Translations under genes and position numbers: made by a program
In this document: one piece after another, positions 17,362 through 26,245 of the stretch
Numbering within the stretch: the first letter of the stretch is position 1
How the letters are laid out: each line of letters begins with the position of its first letter
Source: Saprospiraceae bacterium
GTDB lineage: Bacteria > Bacteroidota > Bacteroidia > Chitinophagales > Saprospiraceae
Assembly: GCA_013214355.1 (NCBI GenBank)
Contig: JABSSL010000012.1
Location: 62,001-126,000 of the forward strand
Length of the DNA stretch: 64,000 nt
Reading direction: 5' to 3'
Notes under the pieces: generated by a model
What the model was told of the DNA's origin: nothing
Seen by the model: only the letters and a program-made list of their open reading frames with translations
Database searches by the model: none

Positions 17362-18945
17362 TTAGCGTCCCGGATTAGTCTTTTCCACTCTAAGTGTCCG
17401 TAATAATCTGTGCCCCTCGCTACGCCAAGTTCCAGTGAAACCTTTAGGTAGGATAAAGAACTCACCTGTTTGGAAAGTTGTGCTATTCCCTGTTTCGGTT
17501 TCTAGAGTTACCGCCCCAGCGAGAATATAAATAAGTTGTTCTTTCTTACTCTTGAAGTGCTTCTCTGTTTGTGGAGTTTCGGACTGAGTGCTGACCGTGA
17601 GATCATGCCCACGCTGTAGGATGTCTCGGAAGCTATTTGTTTGATTTACATCCGGAGTTAGATTAATACCCGCCATTTTAGCTTTATCCATGAGTGCTGG
17701 TTTTGGATCTAAGTTGGAAGCCTTAGTTCTTTCATTGGCGATAACCGAGAGTTCATGATAGAAACTTTGGCCTCCTTGGGTTTCCCATTCTCCTTGGTAT
17801 CCTTTGGGGACCCAAAAGAAGTCTCCTGGATAATAGAAGCGCTCCGCCTCCCCGGTAGGATGGAGTCGGGCGCGGCCATTTATGACGTAAATAAACTCTT
17901 CAATACTGTAGTCATCCCAATGCGCCGTCTTGGTCTCGCTGGCGACTACGAAAACACTAATTTCCTCTCCCTGATAGAGTCTTTTTTGGAAAAGTAGGCG
18001 ATCAGGATCGGCGGAGGAAGTGACTTTTTTGAGTCCAAGGCCAGAAATTGCGGTAGGATCTAGCGTTATGGGATGTATGATTTTTGGTATGAATTCAACG
18101 TCAAATGCTCGGATCTTATCGCCATCAAAGGTGGCTACCAGCAATGTATTGGTGGCTGGAATATAACTGATGTCAGGAGCCTGTAAGCCGGCTTCGCGAG
18201 TGTCTAGAATCATAGTCTTTTCCCCATCTGATGTGACATGATGAAGTAGTCCTCCCCAGCTGGCGGTGATCCAGCCATTCCCGGGAATGGCATCTAAGCC
18301 ATCAATCCATGGTATTCCTCCGACTACCTTCTCCAGTTTTCGCGTTTTCAGATCATATCGACTTAATGTTTGAGGTGTCCATTGGGTAATCACGAGTTTG
18401 TCTTTCTGCAAGAATAGACCGTTTGGGGTATCGATGGAGTCGATCAAAATGGAGCTCTTGCCCTTTCTGACCTGAAATACTTTATTACCACCTGTATCAC
18501 TGCAGTACAAGGTACCTTCAGCATCTACACAAATGTCGTTTAAAGCCTCAGCTCCGTGGATTGGGATACGATCTACGATCTGCCCCTTTTCAAGATTGAT
18601 GGTAATTACTTCATCTATATCAGTCGTATACAGAAACTGATCTTGAATACAAAGTCCTGTTGGCGCATTTAATCCCGAAACCCAATCAGCTTCAACTTTA
18701 GAACCATCTGCTCGTAGTCGTCCGATACTACCCTGCCCGTCCTTTTTCATAAAATGCCCCTCAATATTTGCTGTGTAGATATACTTGGTATTAGCGTCGT
18801 ATAGGACCGATTCTACCGTTGGAAAAATAGAATCAGTTTCCCATTGTAGGTTCAGCTTAGGAATTAGTGTTGTACCGTGTTTTTGTCCTTTTAGTGGAAG
18901 GCATAGCAATAACCCTAACAATAGAGGTAGGAAAACTCTTTGCAT
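17362..18945 (-). CDS. Secreted SMP-30/NHL beta-propeller protein with two C-terminal cupin domains
   Basis: Propeller-like N-terminal part (DANTKYIYTANIEGHFMKKDG...GLNAPTGLCIQD...) then two cupin-like units: EFIYVINGRARLHPTGEAERFYYPGDFFWVPKGYQGEW and LIYILAGAVTLETETGNSTTFQTGEFFILPKGFTGTW. Confidence 0.75.
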   Translation of the reverse strand: MQRVFLPLLLGLLLCLPLKGQKHGTTLIPKLNLQWETDSIFPTVESVLYDANTKYIYTANIEGHFMKKDGQGSIGRLRADGSKVEADWVSGLNAPTGLCIQDQFLYTTDIDEVITINLEKGQIVDRIPIHGAEALNDICVDAEGTLYCSDTGGNKVFQVRKGKSSILIDSIDTPNGLFLQKDKLVITQWTPQTLSRYDLKTRKLEKVVGGIPWIDGLDAIPGNGWITASWGGLLHHVTSDGEKTMILDTREAGLQAPDISYIPATNTLLVATFDGDKIRAFDVEFIPKIIHPITLDPTAISGLGLKKVTSSADPDRLLFQKRLYQGEEISVFVVASETKTAHWDDYSIEEFIYVINGRARLHPTGEAERFYYPGDFFWVPKGYQGEWETQGGQSFYHELSVIANERTKASNLDPKPALMDKAKMAGINLTPDVNQTNSFRDILQRGHDLTVSTQSETPQTEKHFKSKKEQLIYILAGAVTLETETGNSTTFQTGEFFILPKGFTGTWRSEGHRLLRTLRVEKTNPGR

Positions 18946-19026
18946 CAGTGGATGATTTAGATTAATAATGGAGACGGTAATTTAGTCTTAGAAAAGATCG
19001 CTACAGTCCAGTCTTGTCTTTTTGGA

Positions 19027-20052
19027 CTACTTTAAATAGGTTTCTTGGAATTTTTTAGGGGTTAGGCCCGTCTGTTGTTTGAAGGTGGCGAAGAAAGAGG
19101 AGCGTGATCCAAAGCCTACTTCATATCCAATGGCTTCTATGGTCAATAGCTGCTGTTCCAGGAGTAATTGCTTGGCTTCTGCAATGCGAAATTGATTGAT
19201 GTAGGAGGTGAAACTAAGCCCCACATGGCTATTCAATAAATTAGAGAGTCTTGCCTTGGGCCATTGTAGTTCTTTAGCCAAGGAGGCAATGGTCAACTTA
19301 GGGTTACGGTAGGCTTGTTTACGCTGCAAGTATGCTTCTAATTGTTGAAGTAGTGCTTCGGCTTCTTCCCGTTGCATTTTGGGAGAAGTAATAGGGGCGG
19401 ACTGTTTAGTTTTGGATTTTAAACCTAGGTAGATTAATGCGCCATAAAACAAAAGAGATGAGATAATGGGGCCTAGCACATAGTCAACATACAAGGATAG
19501 AACAAAACCGCTACAGATCAATGTGGAGACCCAATAGACCAATAGACTAAATTGTTCTGCTACCGTTAGTGCTCTTTTTTTACCGTTTGGGAAAACGCTT
19601 GAAATCAGCAGCAGGGTGGTAAGTAGCAGAAAGCAAGACAATATGGCATGTAAGGTATAGCGTACATGGTAATCCCAGATCCGTGCATGTGCATAAAAGG
19701 GATAAAGCAGCCCAAATAAGACAATAGCAAGACCAGAAAAGACCAGGATTTTAATAGATAGTGGGCGCCATTTAGAGAGGGATTTCCAGCTATGAACAGT
19801 ATAGGCTAGCAAGAGAGGACCAATTAAAATATGTGCGCTCAAGCCGATTTGCACAGCTGTCCAAGGGATGACTTGTTGGAAATAGTATATACAGGAAACA
19901 CCAACACGAACACAGAAGGCTAAACCCAGAAAACCAAGGAGGTAGCCTTGTTTAGTTCTCGGCTTCACCATTACTAATTGGTAGAGTACCAAGAGAATTC
20001 CATTGAAAACACCTAAGGCGCTAAAGAAAAAAAGAAACTCGGTCCAGAGCAT
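19027..20052 (-). CDS. AraC-family transcriptional regulator with N-terminal membrane domain
   Basis: Seven or so hydrophobic segments followed by AraC HTH (LSNLLNSHVGLSFTSYINQFRIAEAKQLLLEQQLLTIEAIGYEVGFGSRSSFFATFKQQTGLTPKKFQ). Confidence 0.9.
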   Translation of the reverse strand: MLWTEFLFFFSALGVFNGILLVLYQLVMVKPRTKQGYLLGFLGLAFCVRVGVSCIYYFQQVIPWTAVQIGLSAHILIGPLLLAYTVHSWKSLSKWRPLSIKILVFSGLAIVLFGLLYPFYAHARIWDYHVRYTLHAILSCFLLLTTLLLISSVFPNGKKRALTVAEQFSLLVYWVSTLICSGFVLSLYVDYVLGPIISSLLFYGALIYLGLKSKTKQSAPITSPKMQREEAEALLQQLEAYLQRKQAYRNPKLTIASLAKELQWPKARLSNLLNSHVGLSFTSYINQFRIAEAKQLLLEQQLLTIEAIGYEVGFGSRSSFFATFKQQTGLTPKKFQETYLK

Positions 20053-20162
20053 CTTGAGGAGAACTACATTTGGGGTGATCTAATCAAACTTGTATCGCAC
20101 AACCCTAAAAGTAGCCAATAAAATTAGTACGGGAACAGATGAGCATAGTCAAGTGAGAAAAA

Positions 20163-20507
20163 CTAGCCCAGATCCCAAAAGGACCTGGGCCGCTTGAGAA
20201 CCTTTATTGTATCTAAAACCGTATTGTAGAAATACCAGAGAGAGAACCCTATCAAGAAATAGAGCAAAAACGTCTTCCCAAGTAGGGCCACGGGTATACT
20301 TGCTAAACCCACCCATAGGAAGAGTTTGCGCTGTTGATAAGCGAACTGTTTATATAAAAGTAATGCGCTCGTCATTTGCCAAAGAAATAACAATATCCAG
20401 CCTAACAAACCACCCGTCTCTGAACCTACCAAAGCCACAATCAACAGGCTGAGGAGTAAGGTGCCTTGTCCCCAAGTATCTATCTTCATTCTTTGTCTAG
20501 ATATCAT
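20163..20507 (-). CDS. Small integral membrane protein, unknown function
   Basis: 114 aa with several hydrophobic segments; tandem with 20543-20935. Confidence 0.6.
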   Translation of the reverse strand: MISRQRMKIDTWGQGTLLLSLLIVALVGSETGGLLGWILLFLWQMTSALLLYKQFAYQQRKLFLWVGLASIPVALLGKTFLLYFLIGFSLWYFYNTVLDTIKVLKRPRSFWDLG

Positions 20508-20542
20508 AATCTATGGTCTTTTTCAGTACAGGTAAATTTCGA

Positions 20543-20935
20543 TTAGGCGTTTTCAAAGTCCAGGTCTCCAGTTAAGGTCAATCTGTAGTACCATGCACCT
20601 GCTATTCCAGGAATTACCCCAAAGAAAACGATGCCAAGGTAGAAAGATAGATTGGAACCCAGGTCCATGTTTTCAAAAACATGAGTGCCTAATCCTAGCA
20701 TTCCCAGGTAAGTGGCGCTGGCCATTAGGTACCATCCGCGAAATTTGTCCCCGGTGAAAAGGAAATGACTCAGTGCGCTCAGCAATTGCCAGCCTCCTAA
20801 AAAGAATAACCCCAATAGATACACGATAAATCTACCTGGCGCAGCAATGACAAAAAGCACACTAGCCATCGTGGGGATTATAATCAAAGTCTGTATTACC
20901 AAGTCTAGGCTTCGAAAAAAAACATTGAGTTTCAT
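20543..20935 (-). CDS. Small integral membrane protein, unknown function
   Basis: 130 aa with several hydrophobic segments; likely co-transcribed with the next gene (35-bp gap). Confidence 0.65.
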   Translation of the reverse strand: MKLNVFFRSLDLVIQTLIIIPTMASVLFVIAAPGRFIVYLLGLFFLGGWQLLSALSHFLFTGDKFRGWYLMASATYLGMLGLGTHVFENMDLGSNLSFYLGIVFFGVIPGIAGAWYYRLTLTGDLDFENA

Positions 20936-20978
20936 GGTTTATAGGGTATTGATGGAATAAAGGTAAAGCAAAAAAACT

Positions 20979-21004
20979 AAACTTTCAATATATACTGAAA
21001 GTTT
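20979..21004. promoter_or_regulatory. Perfect inverted repeat AAACTTTCA-atatatac-TGAAAGTTT (operator candidate)
   Basis: 9/9 arms, 8-bp spacer, 44 bp upstream of the 130-aa membrane protein gene. Confidence 0.5.
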
Positions 21005-21500
21005 TGAATAAATTATCTTGAACTTTAACACGATAAATGTAGCAGAATAGGGTGCCTGCATAATTTTCCAGAGAAGGTTTACGTTTGAATACCGGTATAC
21101 GCACAGGGTGGATAAAATCTGTTGTTAAAAGTTTCCCTTATTACTGGTCTGTCTATCCCTCCCATTGTGCCGTTTTTCTACAGTACGATTCGTTGAAATT
21201 GGAAAGAAAAATTGGCTTCAATTCGATGAAAATATAGCCCTTCATCGCCCAGTTTTATTGGGTCTTAGAAGCGATTTTTCTTATTCCAAGAACGCACTGA
21301 TTAGCTTAATTCGTGGTCGTAGCCCTTCAAAACCAAGCGGTTAACATAAATAGCAAATTAATTGCATTTTTTTAATCCCGTATAATGCGGTGAGTTTAAG
21401 GGGGATAGCTATTTTTGCTGTCTCCTTGGGCAAAAATCATCCGAAAGCCGAGGACATGCACAAGGACTTGATCCCATTAACGTATATATAAAGTGGAAAA

Positions 21501-24500
21501 ATGATAAGACATATTTTGCTCTGCGCTATTGCCATGCTAGGTCTGCAAACCCTACAAGCGCAAATACCCAAGAATATATCTCTGCCTACCAACAAGCTCG
21601 GACAGCCGAGCTCCGAAAAAATGGATTGTAATGACGCGGGAACGATTCGTTTTGATGTAGCTAGCTTCGACGGGCAGAGTAACGATATTTCCCTCGATAC
21701 AATCTTCCTTTGTTTTGGAGATTCCCTACAAATCATACACAACGGCGACTCTGATCTCACTGGAGATCCCAATGACACTACGGCTCCTGGTATTGGTTAT
21801 GGCTTTTATGATTGCCGTCCGACCGTTACTGGTCCAGACATTGCGTCCATCTTGGCGGATCCTTGTGTAAATACGACATCCCCAATCATTTTGCCGGGAG
21901 TTGGTGCTGTGGATCAGACGTTTGGAATTTGGGTAGCAACTGATGAAGCTAATGGAAACCTTACCCTCACTAATAATGGTGTGCTACAGGCGGGCTTTAA
22001 CAATGGAGTTCCACAGCCCATCCAGTTCTGGTTTGCTCCCATCACCTTAGATGAATTTGGGAATCAAGGATTTGAAGATGCCGGCGGGGATACCGGCCCT
22101 TGTGTAGATGTATCGGTGGATCAGGCTTTTTCTGTGGTGTTTCTGAACCCGATTGAAGCTACCAACCAACAAGTAAATAGTAGTCCAACGGGTTGTATTG
22201 GTTCCTTCTTGGTAGAAGGGGGCCTACCTGAATTCGATAACCTGGAACTGTACGATATAGAAATTACCCTACAATCAAACCCTGATATTAGAGGGCAAGT
22301 TCTTGGCGTCCCGAACCATGGGGACATGGTTGAATTCTATGTACCTGAGCCTGGTATCTATGACATCGTAATTGAAGATGGCAAAAGTTGTGGCGCAAGC
22401 TTCAATATGGATTTGAGCTTTTGCCAGGCGGTAACCTTTGAGTTTCCGCTAGAGAATGTACCTCCGGGACAGAATGTCTGTCTTCCTATTTCGGTAGAAG
22501 ACTTCAATTCTGTAGGTTCTATGCAGTTTACAATCGAATGGGATCCTACTATTTTGCAGTTTAGCAATACTGGATCATTTCGTTCAGATATGCCTGATAT
22601 CAGTGAGGCGTCTTTTAACTTAGCTCAACCAGGTGTCCTGGCTTTTTCCTGGGCTGATTTGAGCTTTACCGGGGTAACAATCCCAGATGGAGAAACACTC
22701 TTTGAAATCTGTTTTGATGTGATAGGGGAGTTGGGTGATTGTTCTCCGATAGAAATGACTAGCACTCAAACGCCAATTGAAATTGGAGATCCTACTTCTC
22801 CAGAACCCTTTCCTTATGGTGTAGTGGTGGAAGGAGGAAAAGTCGTTGTCTCGAATGAAATTCTTTTTGCCGTGTTGGAGCAAGATAGTTTGACTTGTCC
22901 CGACGCTATAGATGGAGCTTTCACCCTGACGGTAGATGATGGTACCGGGCCCTACCGATTTTCCTGGAATACCGTTCCTCCATCTGGACCGGATCAAGGA
23001 CAGTTTGTTATCCCCAATGATGGGGAGTCCTTTACGATTGGGGGACTGACGGCTGGTACTTATCAGGTTACTGTAGATGACTCAAGTAATCCTGCTAATA
23101 CAGTAATTGATACCGTGGAAGTGTTTTCTGGACCAACCATTGGGGTAGATCTTATCCCTACTAGTCCTAGTTGTTTTGGAGAGAGTGATGGAGCGGTACA
23201 GGTACAATTGTTGTTGGATGGCGTCATACAGAATAATCCTGGTCCTGAGTTTACCTTCACTTGGAATACTACCCAGGACAATGTGACAGAGTTGACTGAT
23301 ATTTCTTCTGGCTTTTATAGCGTTGTGGTAACGGATCAAACGGGTTGTACGGCCAGTGCAAGTACTACTTTGTCTCAACCGGCGGCTCTGGTGGTTCTCC
23401 CTCAGAATACCTTCCCTGTAGACGCCAGCTGTACTGGTGCGGAGGATGGTTCGATTACGATCACGGCTACTGGAGGTACGAGTGCAGATGGTAATTATAC
23501 CTATAGCTGGAACGGAGGCCTTGGAAGTATTACGGCCGCTAGTTCGCAGATTACCGATTTGAATCCTGGTGAATATTGCGTCACGGTAACGGATGATAAT
23601 AATTGTGAATTTACAGATTGCTTTACCGTAGCGGCGGTAAAAACACTCTCGATTACACCGGTTATCACAGATGTAAGTTGTAACGGATTTACGGACGGAG
23701 AAATCTTCATCACCGGTAATACGACAGGTGCTCCACAAGATCTTCCTTACACCTTTACTTGGGAGTCTTCTCCTAATCCTCCGGTGGATAATAATACTAC
23801 GAGTACCATATCTGATTTGCCTGCTGGGCAATACATTGTAAACATGCAAGATGCTTCCGGAGCAGGTTGTCAGGTGATGGATACCTTTATGGTTGTTGAA
23901 CCCGAAGTTTTGGAGGTGACCTTGCTAGAGCAAACCAATGAGACTTGTACAACGGGGCAAGATGGTAGCGCTCGTGTGTTAGTGGAAGGAGGTACCATGG
24001 ACTATACCTACGGTTGGACGCACAATGATACCTTGAATAGCCCATTTGCTGATACGCTAAGAGCTGGAATGTATACGGTTACTGTAACTGACCAAAACAG
24101 TTGTATTGACTCTTTGGAGATCTTTATTCTGGCGCCTACCCCTCCTAATATTATTTCCTTGGATGATGATAATGTAAGTTGTCCTAGTGACACAGATGGA
24201 GAGTTGAGTGTAGTAGCACAGGGGACGAGTGCTGATATTAATAGTTATGTTTGGAGTACAGGTTCCACCGCTACGTCTATATCCAATTTGAGCCCAGGGG
24301 TATACTACGTGACGATCACACAAGAAAATAGCTGTGCTGCGGTTGATTCCGCTTTCGTACTATCACCTGGACCTGTGGTTTTGGATAGTTTTAATCTGGT
24401 TTCCCCCCAATGTCCGGGAGATGGGAACGGATTAGCCACAATATTTGCTAGCGGGGGTACTGCGCCCTATCGGTATAACTGGTCGACAGATCCGGGTAAT

Positions 24501-26156
24501 GCCACAACGGTGAATCCATTGCCAGCCTTGTCAGCCGGTGATTATTCGGTAACCGTGACGGATAATAATAATTGTCCACCTTTAGTCGCAAATTTTGAAA
24601 TACTTGATCCAGCTTCTATTCTGATTACGTTGGACACAGCAGCAATTGTGCCCGTAAGTTGTCCGGATGACCTGATTTGTGATGGGCAAGCGGTTGCTTT
24701 TGCTTCCTACAGCGATGGAAGTGATGGCTCATTCCGATTTGAATGGACTTCCGGAGAAGTGGATGATGGAGTCATCTTATCAAATGCATCTCAACTCTGT
24801 CGAGGGCCGGGTACCTTAACTGTCAGTGATGGAGTTTGTGGTGAAACCTTTGATTTCAATGTAGGCTCTCCTGAAAATATTGATGTTCTAGCTACGCCTA
24901 CTCCCGTCAGCTGTAATGGCTTGATGGATGGTGCTATATCAATCAGTTTGAGTGGAGGAACTGCACCATTCAATGTGTTATGGACGCAAACTGGAGAAAC
25001 CACAACGGATATTGGTAATCTGACTGCTGGAACTTACGATGCGGTGATCACTGATGCAAATAATTGTACAATGACCCAATCGGTGATCGTTAATCAGCCA
25101 GAAGTATTTATGGTCAATCTATCACCGGATGCAACTACACCAACAGTTTCCTGTAGTGGAGAAGATGACGGTCGAATTGTGGTTTTCACAACGGGAGGGA
25201 ATGACCTAGGTGCAACACCTTACAATTGGGCGAATAATATAGCGTTAAGCTCGTCTCCTGAAGCAACAGGTTTAAGTCCTGGAACTTACGCTGTAACCGT
25301 AACGGATACTAGAGGTTGTCAGGATTCCCTTAACTACACCATTACAGAACCACTACCATTGATTGTGCAATTGGCACCGGTAGCTCCACCATTATGCTTT
25401 GGTGATCCAGCACAGATTGCAATTGATACCATTACCGGAGGAGCTGGTACCGATTTCTTGGATTATACTTATACGGTAAATAATAATCTGCCTTTCCCGC
25501 CCAACATCACTTCAACGGTGTTTGGTGCTGGGCCACATAGTGTCATTGTTCGAGATCCAAATGGTTGTACAGATACTACTTCGGTAAGCGTAGATGAACC
25601 TGATCCGATCTTAATTGACCTGCCGGAACGAATTGTGGTAGAACTAGGAGATTCGCTGACTGTTCTAGATCCAATTGTAACTCCTTTTGGAGGGAATTAT
25701 ACCTATATGTGGACACCTGGGGATTGGTTATCTCCTTCTGATATGGTGAGAAATCCATCCATCTTCCCATTGTCTAGTCAGCAGTATACCTTTACTGTTA
25801 CCAATGAGAATGGTTGCCAAGCCAGTGCAGACATATTTGTGGAGTTGGATGCTAATCGAAATGTTTATATCCCTAATGTTTTTGCCCCGGATGGAATTGG
25901 TGTCAACAATGATGTGTTTACCATCTTTACCTGTACCGGTGTAACCAATGTCAACTTTGTGAAGTTGTATGATCGCTGGGGTGGGGTAGTGTATGAAAGA
26001 ACGAACCTTGATCCGTCCTGTACGGGTATTCGCCTGTGGGATGGACGAGTTAACAATCAGCCTTATAACTCCGGTGTGTATGTCTACTTGGTCGAAGTAA
26101 CCTTCTTGGATGGAGTAACCTTACTTTACCGAGGTGATGTAACTCTGCTGAGATAG
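21501..26156 (+). CDS. Large secreted SprB-repeat adhesin-like protein with cohesin-type domain and T9SS type-B (gliding-motility-associated) C-terminal domain
   Basis: About 10-11 SprB-like units (pattern SCxGxxDGxxxxxxxGGxxPYxYxWxxG...LxxGxYxVTVTDxxxC); N-terminal cohesin-like VCLPISVEDFNSVGSMQFTIEWDPTILQF; C-terminal VYIPNVFAPDGIGVNNDVFTIFT...VKLYDRWGGVVYE...WDGRVNNQPYNSGVYVYLVEV. Confidence 0.9.
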   Translation: MIRHILLCAIAMLGLQTLQAQIPKNISLPTNKLGQPSSEKMDCNDAGTIRFDVASFDGQSNDISLDTIFLCFGDSLQIIHNGDSDLTGDPNDTTAPGIGYGFYDCRPTVTGPDIASILADPCVNTTSPIILPGVGAVDQTFGIWVATDEANGNLTLTNNGVLQAGFNNGVPQPIQFWFAPITLDEFGNQGFEDAGGDTGPCVDVSVDQAFSVVFLNPIEATNQQVNSSPTGCIGSFLVEGGLPEFDNLELYDIEITLQSNPDIRGQVLGVPNHGDMVEFYVPEPGIYDIVIEDGKSCGASFNMDLSFCQAVTFEFPLENVPPGQNVCLPISVEDFNSVGSMQFTIEWDPTILQFSNTGSFRSDMPDISEASFNLAQPGVLAFSWADLSFTGVTIPDGETLFEICFDVIGELGDCSPIEMTSTQTPIEIGDPTSPEPFPYGVVVEGGKVVVSNEILFAVLEQDSLTCPDAIDGAFTLTVDDGTGPYRFSWNTVPPSGPDQGQFVIPNDGESFTIGGLTAGTYQVTVDDSSNPANTVIDTVEVFSGPTIGVDLIPTSPSCFGESDGAVQVQLLLDGVIQNNPGPEFTFTWNTTQDNVTELTDISSGFYSVVVTDQTGCTASASTTLSQPAALVVLPQNTFPVDASCTGAEDGSITITATGGTSADGNYTYSWNGGLGSITAASSQITDLNPGEYCVTVTDDNNCEFTDCFTVAAVKTLSITPVITDVSCNGFTDGEIFITGNTTGAPQDLPYTFTWESSPNPPVDNNTTSTISDLPAGQYIVNMQDASGAGCQVMDTFMVVEPEVLEVTLLEQTNETCTTGQDGSARVLVEGGTMDYTYGWTHNDTLNSPFADTLRAGMYTVTVTDQNSCIDSLEIFILAPTPPNIISLDDDNVSCPSDTDGELSVVAQGTSADINSYVWSTGSTATSISNLSPGVYYVTITQENSCAAVDSAFVLSPGPVVLDSFNLVSPQCPGDGNGLATIFASGGTAPYRYNWSTDPGNATTVNPLPALSAGDYSVTVTDNNNCPPLVANFEILDPASILITLDTAAIVPVSCPDDLICDGQAVAFASYSDGSDGSFRFEWTSGEVDDGVILSNASQLCRGPGTLTVSDGVCGETFDFNVGSPENIDVLATPTPVSCNGLMDGAISISLSGGTAPFNVLWTQTGETTTDIGNLTAGTYDAVITDANNCTMTQSVIVNQPEVFMVNLSPDATTPTVSCSGEDDGRIVVFTTGGNDLGATPYNWANNIALSSSPEATGLSPGTYAVTVTDTRGCQDSLNYTITEPLPLIVQLAPVAPPLCFGDPAQIAIDTITGGAGTDFLDYTYTVNNNLPFPPNITSTVFGAGPHSVIVRDPNGCTDTTSVSVDEPDPILIDLPERIVVELGDSLTVLDPIVTPFGGNYTYMWTPGDWLSPSDMVRNPSIFPLSSQQYTFTVTNENGCQASADIFVELDANRNVYIPNVFAPDGIGVNNDVFTIFTCTGVTNVNFVKLYDRWGGVVYERTNLDPSCTGIRLWDGRVNNQPYNSGVYVYLVEVTFLDGVTLLYRGDVTLLR

Positions 26157-26181
26157 TGGCAGAGGATGATTAAGTAAAATG

Positions 26182-26218
26182 AAAAAGGGAAATCGAGTGC
26201 CACTCGATTTCCCTTTTT
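26182..26218. terminator. Bidirectional rho-independent-type terminator
   Basis: AAAAAGGGAAATCGAG-tgcca-CTCGATTTCCCTTTTT, perfect 16-bp stem with A/T flanks, between convergent genes. Confidence 0.9.
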
Positions 26219-26245
26219 TAATATAAGCAATCTACCGGGCCCTCT

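Noticed and set aside
23082-23849. 255-aa minus-strand ORF inside the adhesin gene
   Set aside because: Arg/Ile/Thr-rich composition is typical of an antisense shadow of the Thr/Asp/Val-rich SprB-repeat coding sequence.
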